From the NCBI RefSeq assembly GCF_945859685.1, contig NC_079149.1, positions 54,888,991-54,952,990 of the forward strand: a stretch of 64,000 nucleotides of DNA, in the 5' to 3' direction. The position numbers were made by a program, and so were the translations under genes. The stretch's first letter is position 1, and each line of letters begins with the position of its first letter. The notes beneath the pieces are model-generated. The model saw only the letters and a program-made list of their open reading frames with translations. It had not been told where the DNA came from and made no database searches. Source of the DNA: Eupeodes corollae. Taxonomy: Eukaryota; Arthropoda; Insecta; Diptera; Syrphidae. Shown piece by piece: positions 11,351 through 22,110 of this stretch.

Positions 11351-12785
11351 AGTTGCTTTATTTTGATTGAATTCGTTCGTGGTGGTATTCCAATCCTCGA
11401 TATTTAGTTGAAATATTTGAAGTATTTCATAAATTTTTTTAAAAACTATATAAGTTATCATAAGTTGTTAGATTTTATGTGCCTCCAGTTTTCACCAGAC
11501 AAAATGCAACATGAACTAAAAGTAATTTTTGTTCTGGTAACAAATTTGTCGTCTAAATAATTTTATCACTTGAAGTTGTTGAAATATATTAAAAAAATAA
11601 TGTTGACAACGAGCATTTTTTTAATTTAAGCAGATTGTTGAAATCAAAGTTCGAAATCGGCACCAAAACGTATTTTCCGAAACCAAGTAAAATACTAAAA
11701 AGATTTGTAATGTATCTAGAAGACAAAGATTTGTGCCTTGCAAAGGTATCATCATAAAATGTATTGTTGGATATGTTGAGTTACATAAGTTAACCTTTAA
11801 AACCGCGTTTTTGGTTGTCTTTAGCATTTTCAAATTGGCAAATTACAAAAACCTGTGATAGAAAAATTTAAAGGTGACATCTTAATCCTTTTAAAAAGTA
11901 TGGTTTTGCTTGGGCTACTAAAGAAAACGTTAAAAAGCTTTATTAAAGGTTGTTAATTAATTGTATTGCCCTTAATTTCATTTTGATTGTAAATTGTATA
12001 AGTTCTGAATAACTTTAATGTTTTATTTTGTAAAATTATAAAATGTAACCCTTTTTTTCAATTTAAAACCATAATTATCATTCCTTGCACTTGCTTTTAA
12101 TTTAATTCAATTCTTTTTACATATGTTACATATATTGTGTATATAAATTTTTTAATAAGAATCAGAATTTACACATATAATTTAAAACACACCTCGGTGT
12201 AGGTAGAAACATTAACGGTGCTGAAAGATAAGAAATTAATTTAAAAGGCAAGCTAATTAATTATGAATGCAGGTTAATCGGTAGCAATTAATCCCAAACA
12301 TTATACTGCATCACCCTTGGCTTGTTAATTGAATATGTAGACATGTATGAAGGTATATACAATATTATCAGCATCATTAAAAATAAGTAAGTGATAAGAG
12401 GCATGAAAGTAAGTGCCTGTAAAATAAAATGATAAGTTTATATATGTATGTATGTATATATGACAACATATGTTTTCTTTTTTTAAATATAAAATTAATT
12501 TTAAATAGTCTTTGGGTATATTAAAATAATTATGATGACATGGATCAGCAATTTATTATATTATATATAATACGTTATAAAACAAAATTATCTGTAAAGA
12601 ATTTCGCGTTCGATGCGGAACTCAAACAAAACTTAAAATTTTCGATTTTTCAAAGAAGAAGAAATGCTTTTTAAAAGCAAATACAAATCTTGAGGCAAAA
12701 AAAATTGTTTAAATGAAACGCTATGTATTGAATGGAATTACCATAAATTCTGCTTTTTTAATCTCACTAATTTAATGGCAATTAA
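11351..12785. other. A+T-rich intron-like sequence, nothing recognised
   Basis: A short TATG/TATA-type simple repeat occurs near 12438-12465. No coding remnant was recognised. Confidence 0.4.
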
Positions 12786-12789
12786 TTTT

Positions 12790-13190
12790 TTAAAGTGATT
12801 TGTTGCACGTTTTCTCGAAGACTTCGTTGATTGAAGGCATTCTGTCGGTGTTGTCAATTGTGCACCAGCTTTTCGAGACAATTAACTGTCTCATTTTGTA
12901 ATCGTGTGTGGAATTCTCGCTTCATTTTCTTCTGGTTTTTAAATATAGATCAGAGTTTTAGGTCCCTGAAAAAAGTAGTCCAAAGGTGTCAATTAACAGG
13001 TTTATTTCTTGCGATGATTCGATCACCAAATGTTTTGCTCAAAAAATATTTGTTTGCAAATCTTCTTCTTGTTGCAATCTTTTCTTTTCAAAATAATATG
13101 GGGCGTAAAAATATCAAGAATTATTTACCTTTAGCCTTCGGTATGTAAACTGCACCAAATAGTGATTATTTATGGTTGTAAAGGAGTCTA
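12790..13190 (-). mobile_element. Mariner-type transposase C-terminal remnant
   Basis: The minus strand reads TFGDRIIARNKPVN near 13000-13045, then in another frame TPLDYFFQGPKTLIYI near 12930-12985. These match the segment ERIISRNGPVNW...LTPLDYFLWG of a large arthropod mariner-type family, and the LD of LTPLDYF carries the third catalytic acid. A weak upstream FGAVYIPKA near 13160 could correspond to VWCAFW. The frame has several shifts and no inverted ends were found. Confidence 0.65.
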
Positions 13191-13970
13191 AAGTATCTTA
13201 TGAGTATTCTGGCAAATGAGAAAACAATAATTCAGCTTGTTTAAATGCCCAGAAATGAGACTCCTTGCTCACTTGATGAAGTGCTCTTTAATTTTGAAAA
13301 ACAGAACCTTAAAACATTTTAGAATCAAATACTTTAAAATTAAAATATTTAAGGTCATATACATAAATACAAAATTAAGTATCAACGAATTAAATTAAAA
13401 AACGGTGTTGAAAATACGTAAAGATAGCAGTCAACAGATAAGATTTGCATTGGAATGCGTCTTTTTGGGACCATAAACTTATTTGAACTTTAGATAAGAA
13501 TATACAAAATTACAGATTTATACAAAGTCTTCTAACAAGGTTATCGTTAAAGCAATTTTGTCACGTACAGAAAAGATATCAAGGATATAACCAGCAGGAT
13601 ATTTGTAGAAGAAATTAAATATGTAACGTCAATTGTTTTTCTGTTGATGGTAAGCAAAACTACGGAAATGAGTAATTTCGCTGCATTGTCGCTTAATACA
13701 TATTGCAGTGAAAAACAATCGGTTAGACTACTCCACTTGAGGTTAGATTATGTACAAAATATCGAGAGAAGATTGTATTATCCCTTTCAGCAATAAATTC
13801 AACTATGAGGAGCCGACTCTTTTCGAGCTAATTCCATAGCCCATTATGGTTCTAAATGCCATTATCAGGTTTTTTGGCTGTCTTAGTAGTTAAAATGGAA
13901 AAAAACACTGAAAAAGACTAAGAATCGGAATATATTCAAAATCATTTAATAAGGTTTATCATCGGGCTCA
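13191..13970. other. A+T-rich sequence, nothing recognised
   Basis: No repeat or coding remnant was identified between the mariner and jockey remnants. Confidence 0.4.
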
Positions 13971-13974
13971 AAAT

Positions 13975-15130
13975 CAAAGTGCTTGCTTCATGAATACCCC
14001 ATTCATTAAATTAGTAAAACACTTTTCGGATCGTTCAATACAAGTAGTATTGGATGGGTTGAAGCATGAAAACCACATAATAAATTATGATGTGCTTCAG
14101 GGCTCTGTCCTTCCTCAAACACTATTTCTAATTTGTATAAATGATCTCCTGTTTGCATCCTCTTATCTAATACATAGCTTCCCTAAGCTTTTCATATTCG
14201 TTTTCAAACTCACATCCCTCTTCTTCGGATGTGGAACTACAACGACAAAGTATGAGTAAATTAGTAAATTCCGTCGTAAGCAGCATTGAACAATGAAGAA
14301 TAAAAAACCGTGTGGAAGTTTTTGCTTTGACACCCCATTGCTGTCTTTTATCGTTAAAGCAAGATATACTCGCCTTGCCATTTTGCATCATGGATGGCAC
14401 TTGCATCAATTAGGCTCAACATCACGATGCTCTCGTACTGTATATAACCAACTATCTCATGTGGAACGAGATATCGCAAAACATGCTTTAAGGTGTTTGG
14501 ATTTCCTAAGGCGTTGCTAATTTGAGAAAGCGCTTTTCATGAGAGGACTAACTCTTAGAGGATTTGTCAATCGCTCGCACGAGACAGTACCCTTGAAAAA
14601 TGACCTAGTTTAAACCCAAGATGTTTGCCATGACAGTTCAACCTACTAACCTTCACGCCACGGGTACTAATAATAATAAATAAGTAATAATATTATCTTT
14701 CGTTAATTTACGTCGCTCTAAAAAATCGTCGTAAAGTTTCTTGTCTCACCCTCTCTTACAGTTATTTTAATGATCTATGCTCTAGAGAAATAATCAGTTC
14801 TTTTCCTCCCCTTGAACAGTTCTACCGTAATACTCGTACTTTTAGGAATGCTCATGAGTATACTCTCGAGCCCAACTTCGGTAGTACTTTTAAGTAGAGA
14901 GATTCGTTCTTTAGCCGTACTTCTCGAATGTGGAATGCCTTACCAGACACTGTTTTTCAGAGCCATTGCAATATTTAGGAATTCAAAACCAATGTGCACC
15001 GACACCTCCTTTCAAACCGTCTCTCCCTTTCCTACTGTGTTTCTCTGTTTGACCCGTATATATGCCATTCTATTAATTGTTTTTGGTAGAAAAGATGGCT
15101 TTTAAATGCTAACTGAAGCTTAAGGTAGGT
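13975..15130 (+). mobile_element. Jockey-like LINE remnant (RT to C-terminus) with internal SINE
   Basis: The + strand reads FSDRSIQVVLDGLKHENHI (14025-14080) and DVLQGSVLPQTLFLICINDL (14092-14150), a decayed form of the RT motif G.PQGSVL.P.LF.IYINDL. FNAS/CCLLS-like sequence follows near 14270-14350, then DIAKHALRCLDFLRR (14470-14516). The next stretch is replaced by a SINE on the minus strand. The element resumes near 14735 with VSC.TLSYSYFN, LCSREI (near 14780) and YRNTRTFRNAHEYTLEPNF (14820-14880), ending in SRMWNALPDTVF (14925-14960). Stops and frameshifts make it inactive. Confidence 0.8.
14516..14669 (-). mobile_element. tRNA-derived SINE fragment inside jockey-like element
   Basis: The reverse complement starts TAGTACCCGTGGCGTGAAGG and continues through GTTGAACTGTCATG, a B box altered to GGTTTAAACT, and a body ending CATGAAAAGCGCTTTCTC. 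The altered B box (TTTAAA for TTCGAT) and CTGTCTCGTGCG are shared only with the 10.9-kb SINE. This suggests that both descend from one insertion into a jockey ancestor. Confidence 0.8.
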
Positions 15131-16415
15131 GCAAAGTAGTGGGCGCTTATCAAAAACATATCTAATATTATCGGTTTTTAAATATATGGAACTCTTTTGT
15201 AACTTTAATTTAACCTTTGAAATTGATCTTAATAAGTCAGAACACTTTTGGGTTTAATATGGTATTTCATAGATTGTTTTAATCAACTTACTAAATATTT
15301 ATCAAATTAGATAATAAAATATACTCAAATCCGCAGTGAATCACTATATGTAGCTTTCTCTTTTCTTTACGATAAAACTTGGAGTGAATAATTTTAGTTT
15401 AGTTTTTTTATGGATTACATAACCGATATCAAGATATTTAAAATCTCGAATTCATACATATTTGTTATCATTATAAAGCTTTAACTAAAAAGAAGTTCAG
15501 GTATTGACATGAGACATGATAAATTAAATCAGAATATCGCACCTTCTAGGAGTAGAATCAAAAACATAATAATTAGTGGGCCACATTAGTGTTTCTTTAA
15601 AAGGCTACTGATGCAAAAACCTGCGGGTTTAGTTGTTACCATAAATTTGTCATAATCCTAACTTGTCAAATTTTACGTTTCGTCGTTTATAGGTAGGTAA
15701 CGAAACGCCACAAACCTTAATGTATCAGTATCTTGATAATTTATCTGTAAATATAGGTGTATTAACATGTTGTTCATAAAATTATTAACAAAGTGTTATG
15801 TTTTCATCGTTCATCTTCTGTTGGACGATAATTTTATTCTAAGTAAACAAGACCCTTCACTAATCTGTCATTAACCTTATCTCCCTACCACATCACAACA
15901 ATATGACATTTACTTCCCTTTAATAAATTAATATTATTTATAATCCAACTAACTGGTTGGCTGGTTATTAAAATAAAAAAGAGATAAAATTATTTTCACA
16001 AAAATTAAATGAATGAAAATATTTAAAAAACGTGACAAATTATTCAAAAGAAATCATAATGAAAAAAAAAAAACTAATTTAGATGTACCCACACGAAGCT
16101 GTTGGCCGTCCATCGTTGTCGTTGGCGTTGGCGTTGTCAGCCGGCAGGGCCGCCGGCCGCCGTTCAAAAGTTTAAACAAGTATATTATTATTATTATTAC
16201 GGCCGGCAATATAACGATCATTTGGGGCATAGGTCTGACACAAAAGGTCTTCGATTTAATTGACCGACAAGTTATTGTTTGACGACCATACAACAACAAA
16301 AAATATACAACTTTTATAAACCACAATTTCAATGTAGAAAAGATGCGAGTTCGTTAAAATGTGCACACATGCAAAATTGATTCGATTGAAAGTAGTTAAT
16401 ATTAGATAGATACAT
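15131..16415. other. A+T-rich sequence with a short G+C-rich island
   Basis: Mostly featureless. A G+C-rich patch at about 16095-16165 contains GTTGGC repeats and GGCCGCCGGCCGCC, followed by an ATT run at 16184-16199. It could be regulatory, but no specific site was recognised. Confidence 0.35.
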
Positions 16416-16416
16416 A

Positions 16417-19400
16417 CAGTGTTCCACAAAAGTCATGGTACATTAAACATTTTCAGGTATAAAATTAAATAATAAATTTTCAACTTAATTTAGCAAATTA
16501 ACATTTGTTCCTAATTTCAATAACAAGAGAGTAAACATTTTGCCATAAATATGTAAAACTAAACAAAAAATAATTACGTTAATCTCTTGAATTCCCTTTC
16601 ACAAAAGTCATGATACACTTGGCAACTCTTTTATTTTTTGAAGCAACCGTGCATCGGTAAAATTTTTGTATGACAGTTAGCCATGCAGTTTACGCGAAGC
16701 AATTGTTTGAGCAAGGAAATGGGAGGAAAGGAGCTTAAACTAGAAGAAAGGCGCTTGGTTATTGATCTTTATTAAAATAAAACAAAACGTACTCCGAAAT
16801 ATCAAAAATTATTTCTAGAAGCCCTTCCACCATTCAAAACGTTATTAAGCGCTTTAAAAACGAACACCGCGTGGAAAACAAGCCGCGTAGTGGACGGACG
16901 TCCATCAAAACTCACTTCCCGGGATAAGAAAAAAATCAAGCACTTGGTAGTCCAAGATCCATTTATAAGTGCGAGCAAAATAATTTTGGCGCAAAGGTAA
17001 TTTTTACTTGCGACATATAGGAACTACATATATGGCAAGTTTTGCATTCGTGCAAAATTTCGAACTCGAGATTTTAATCAAACATGATATTACGATGGTA
17101 GAGAAGTCGAAAAAAGTGGGTCCCGCGATTCCGTCCGGTCGGTTTTGTCTGTCTGTCCACGCTCCTACAGCCTAAACCATTGGGTCGATTGAGTTCAAAC
17201 TTGGAAGTTAAGGTTTTGAGCAGATTCGCGTTAGGCGTTTTTTTCATTTTTTTTTTAAGATCAAAACTAACAGTGGCCACCATACAATTTTTTGGTCAAA
17301 AAACGAAAATTCGAATTTTCTCAAAAACAAACCGATAGATTTTCTTTAAATTTTCTCTAAAATTTTATTTTTTAACTTGGCTTCTTTCAATAAGAAAAAC
17401 AAATTTTTGTATTGCTCAGGAAAGGTACCGCTCATAGAACCGTTATTTTGTTTTTTTAATTTTCTCAGCAACTTATAAACCGATTTCAATAATTTTTTTT
17501 CTGAATAAGCTCCTATATAGCTTTAACAATATTTGATTTTCAAAAGTGCAATTTCTTATTGTTTAGATTTTTAAAAAAATATTGAATTTTATTTTTTCAA
17601 AATTCGATATCTCAAAAACGGGTCAACATTTTTTACGAAATTCAAATGTGTAGCATATATTTTTAATATCTAAATAACTGCATACCGAAAATATTTTTAG
17701 AACAAAATTGAAAAATTTTATATATAAAAAATTAATTTAAAAAAAAACCGCTCTAACGATTTTCAAAAAATAAATTTAAAAAAACAAATGTTTTTTTATT
17801 TATAAAATGGCATTTAAATTTTTGAAGACAAACTTTTTTTTCGGCCGAAATTTTGAGTCTTGAAACAGTTTTTTTTAAATATTTTAACTGTGCATGAGCC
17901 CGAAAGAGCGCATTATTTTGACAAAATTGTAATTACATTCCTAGCTTTTATCTAAGTTAGTGCATTTGGTACATATTTATGTATTTTTATAACTAAAATT
18001 ATAATAAATACCAACGATATGGCCGCCCATGTATAGCGCAACTGTATCGGATATGATATACTTAATTAACAATCTATTTTAAAGTGTCTATCAAGAAGAA
18101 ATATCTTGGAAACTTTGTATATGTGATTTTAAAATATTATTCTTTACGAATAAGGTTGTTTCACACATGATTTACTTTCCTTCGCCTATATAAACTTAGT
18201 ACAAGTTAAAGAAACGGGGGCCAGAAAGAGTATATGTATTTACTATTAGAATCACTTTTTCAACGTATACACATTATACCTATTTATAAAGGTATTACGC
18301 ACGACTTCTACAACTACTGCTTATGTGTCACTTCATAACTAAAATCCCAAACGCACAAAAGCCTGACTGTAAACAAAACATCAATAGCAATTTCTTGTAC
18401 CTGTTCGTATGCTTGTTATTTTTTTAAACTTTAACAAAATAAATAAACTGAACGTAAAAACTTTATGTTAGCGCTGAAAACTTATAGTAAAGAAGGAATG
18501 TATGTACCTTTTAGCTACCAATAACATTCCTTCATTATCATCATAAACATGTCCTTATCTATCTATCTGCCTAAAGCTAAGCTCGCCAATGAACTATTCC
18601 TAATTCGTATTAGACATCTACCTGCTACCTAACTACACAACCAATAGGCGATCGCTTTACAATTTAAACATTCATGGTCATGCCTCTTTCTTATCTTATT
18701 ATTTTCCATCCTGGTTCTTCTAATATGAAATTACAATAAAGCTATCCAAAGGAAAAAAGCTTTTAAGGAACAAGTTGAATCTATATGGAACGCATCGTCG
18801 CTTTATACATACTAGAAACCATTTTTCAGATACAAAGATCGTACCCAAGTAAAAGCAGACTTATGAATTAAAATTAAATAAAAACAAATATTGGTAAAAG
18901 ATCCTAAACAGCTGAAGTAAACATGCAAAAGTGTCTTTCATACCCTTATTAGATACAATATTAAGCCATTTTCTTTTACTTTTCCGGTTTTTATATAAAG
19001 TGCATTGATATAAAAAAAAACAAAAACAAATTCATCAACCTTCATATGGAAGCTCTTTATGTGAAAGCATATGCAAGGATAGATTCAAATATTTAGAATG
19101 AATGAAATTGTGTTGACTTTTTGGGTCTAAAATTAATTATCTCCCTTATTCTGCTGGCTGCTTATGGGAATGGAAATAATATTTTTCCATCGCTCCCGCT
19201 TTCTCCACTTTCGATACTAACGCCACGCCAACGACTCGGCATCTGGTACTGGTCGCCCTAAAAGTTTCTGCTCATGAGAGTACTATGGTTTTCATATACA
19301 ACGATCGTGCGGTTTTTTTTTTGACAAATTAAATGGCATTTATATCTTTGAAGACAAACTTATTTTACAGGTATATTTTTAAATCTTATATAAGTACTTT

Positions 19401-19920
19401 TTTAAACAGACTCTTTGCATACAGGAGCAAGTTCGTGCGACCCAGTCGTGCATTTTATTTTAGACGAATCTAAGTATTTGGCTCGGATGATCGAGTTGGA
19501 GTATAGCGAAATCGAGGGGAAGCCTTAAATCTCAAAAATACGATTAAGACACTTAAATCATACCTTAATATTCTCAAAGAGAATTTAAAGAAAAGTGCGA
19601 GAAAACTGCGTCTCCTAAATAATTACTACTTTCAACAAGATTATGACCCAAACAGAGCCCACACTGAAAGGCTATCCAACTAAAAGCTAACTTTTAATCA
19701 CAAAAACAATGTTCAATGTGGAAGAAAATGTATGTTCTTACCCTAATTTTTTAAATTGTTTGTTTCAATCATGGTTCATTTTCTTGTTGTTGCGAACATG
19801 CGTTTAAAAATGAGTTGTTATAAAATAACAAATTTTGAAATTTTACTTAGTTGTGAAATATTTGATGCATTATGACTAATTATTTAATTTATACTTTACC
19901 ATGACTTTTGTGGAACACTG
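16417..19920 (+). mobile_element. Tc1-like transposon with both inverted ends, enlarged by internal insertion
   Basis: A 24-bp inverted end (CAGTGTTCCACAAAAGTCAT and four more bases) at 16417-16440 is matched exactly at 19897-19920. TA lies on each side (16415-16416 and 19921-19922). An internal copy of the end (CACAAAAGTCATGATACACT) at 16600-16619 gives the IR/DR layout seen in Sleeping Beauty, Minos and Paris-type elements. Coding remnants on the + strand: ELKLEERRLVIDLY and IKRFKNEHRVE (paired helix-turn-helix, 16725-16880), then SRDKKKIKHLVVQDP (to about 16970). After a long interruption come LDESKYL (near 19480) and YLNILKENLKKSARKL, then FQQDYDPNRAHT (19560-19660), containing catalytic positions one and two. 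The 3.5-kb length is about twice that usual for the family because unrelated DNA lies inside. Confidence 0.9.
16995..19430. repeat. Foreign DNA nested inside the Tc1-like element
   Basis: The transposase reading stops near 16990 and resumes near 19440. The first part (about 16999-17230) is a dispersed repeat with TATGGCAAGTTTTGCATTCG and a GTGGGTCC...TCTGTCTGTCC segment. It occurs inverted at about 31330-31560. The rest is A+T-rich, unrecognised, and includes a direct repeat (AAATGGCATTT...GAAGACAAACTT) at 17805-17836 and 19331-19362, which may mark a further nested event. No target duplication of the whole insert was found. Confidence 0.55.
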
Positions 19921-19922
19921 TA

Positions 19923-21105
19923 TAATTGAAATAAAGAAAAAAGTATCTATGAATATTACAGGTATATGTACATTTGCATTATGTGTACCTACAGGTACGT
20001 AAGGTATACATAGATAATATATAGGTATAGAGAAATAAAGTTATTAATGAGAATTGGTGAAGATGAAAAAGTTTGCAACAAAAATAAAACCATCACAAAC
20101 TTTTTGTGGGTTTGCTCGCATGGATAGTTGATAGTTCCTACCTTTAGGAGGATATAGTTTCGAGAAAAAATGAAAGTTTTATGTTAGCTGCTGGTGTGTG
20201 GATGATTTTTCTTTAAAGCCAATAGATGGAAAAATCAATGAAAAACTTGTTCAATTTATAGGGAAATGAATAGGTACTAGGTTGATAGTTTGTTTTAGGA
20301 TCTGTTTCTTTTTTTTTTTGCAAAACGAACATAATCATACACTTATGTAACATCCTGAGCTTCCGCTGTAACAAATTATGTATACAACTTTTGCTTTACA
20401 TATTTTTCTTTTCTCGGAAACTTTTACTACAATAAAATAGGCAATAATAATGCCTACGACCGACACCGCAACGTAATAAATACAAAGTTTCAAACGTAGT
20501 TAGTAGGAGTATTGACAAAGTCTAAGTTAGGTAGGAAGGTAATATACCTATTTTCTGTATTAAAAAGTGCGTCAGAGATGTTTGTTGCACTAAAAACATA
20601 AATATACGTGATATAGTTTGTTTGTTGTTTCTTGAAATCATAAGTTTATACTCGTATCTTTGAAAGTTATTCTCCGATTACTCTAAAAATTTTGACCCAA
20701 TTTTCAATTTTGTTATACGAGGCTGTATTTAGTTTCATATTTTTGTCTGACTGTTAGAATGACAAGAAAAAACTATTACCTAGCAGAATTTTTTGAAAGT
20801 GTAAGAATGAAAAGGCGTTAAAAGTGACATGTATAAACGTTTTTAAAATCGGACAGGGAATATAATTGATAATATCAAGACTTGTCAAATGAAAGGGTTA
20901 CGAGGAATGTTCACAAAAATGCAGAGTATGAGTTTGTGTGTTGGGACAACACATTAAAATTACGAATGTGTAACTTGTATTAACTAATTTTGTTAATAAT
21001 TTTGATGTAATATTTAGTATAATTGAGAAAATCAATTTGATTTTATTAAATTAACATTTTTATTCTTAAAAATAATAAAAAGGTTTTTAGTACTTTATGT
21101 CTTTA
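19923..21105. other. A+T-rich sequence, nothing recognised
   Basis: Contains GTAGGTA/TACCTA-type short motifs and poly(T) runs. No coding or repeat-family match was recognised. Confidence 0.4.
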
Positions 21106-21109
21106 CCAT

Positions 21110-22110
21110 TTGATATATTTCAAATACTTGGTTCAATGTTGGTTCCGAGATATTAAACGTCTCGTCGGCTTGTTGACATAAACCGGTGACGTGAAATAAA
21201 GTCAAGTATAATAAACAACTTTGAAGAATTGGCCTTATTTCACTTTGTAAATATGTAATATTACCAACTGCTGTAAGGTCAATTATGCTTTATTTCACGA
21301 CATGGCATAAATCAATGACATAGCGTATAAAGGCGTTAAATCGCATGAAAGAGGCGGAAAATCGACTTGTTTATTTCTTAAGCTAACACGCTCATCAAAC
21401 CTACTCTTTAATACACCGATTTTAAGATGTGCTGTTCGTAGTGGTATCTTCCTACTTAAACCACGTGTCGCCCAAGTCCATATCTAAGAATACGAATCAA
21501 AATTAATCGATAATCATGACGCGGTAAAGCTGGCCCTTTACAGTTAAGTGACAATGGTTATCATCGATGAAAAAATGTGGCCAAATAACGCCACTCGAGC
21601 CGTTATGCAAACCGCACCAAACATTTTTGTGGATAAAGTGCTGATTCATAAAGCTAATTTGGATTATATTTTTCTTATTGAAGAATCTATTTAGCCAAAA
21701 TTAAGCCTTAAGACATCGTCGCTTCAAAAGGTCAATCGCCTTCAATTCTTAAATGAGCTTAAACCTAGTTCTTACAAAAATACGCCGCAATAAGGACTGA
21801 GCCATACCCAATTCTCGATAATGCTTTGAAATTGACGTTTTGTACGAACGCCTGAACGGCAGCGATATTTAAGACATTTCGACCAACCCTTTATCTCACT
21901 GTTACTTCGTAAAATTCCATAACGATTATGTAGACTCAAACTTTTGCATTAAAGTTGTAATTGTCTGATTACTAGGGCGATAGTTACAACCGAAAATGGG
22001 AATTAACGCTCTTAAAGTTGCGGGCACCGACTCCGAATTACGTTAGAAGCTTTCTATTACTATCGGACATTGTTCGTTCTTGACCATGATGAAAATGTTG
22101 AATTTACTTA
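21110..22110 (-). mobile_element. Mariner-type transposon, nearly full-length coding relic
   Basis: The minus strand, from 22100 down, reads MVKNEQCPIVIESF and VPATLRALIPIFGCNYRPSN (the N-terminal DNA-binding domain), then CLVRFA in place of VWCGL. Then follow VIWPHFFIDDNHCHLTVKGQ (near 21560-21600), a LLDMDLGDTWF segment followed by EDTTTN (near 21440-21500, where QQDGATCHT is expected), and RNKQVDFPPLSCDLTPL (near 21340-21380, from WPPRSCDLTPLDYF). Many stops and frameshifts are present. The second catalytic position is no longer readable as a clean QQD motif. Inverted ends were not located. Confidence 0.75.
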
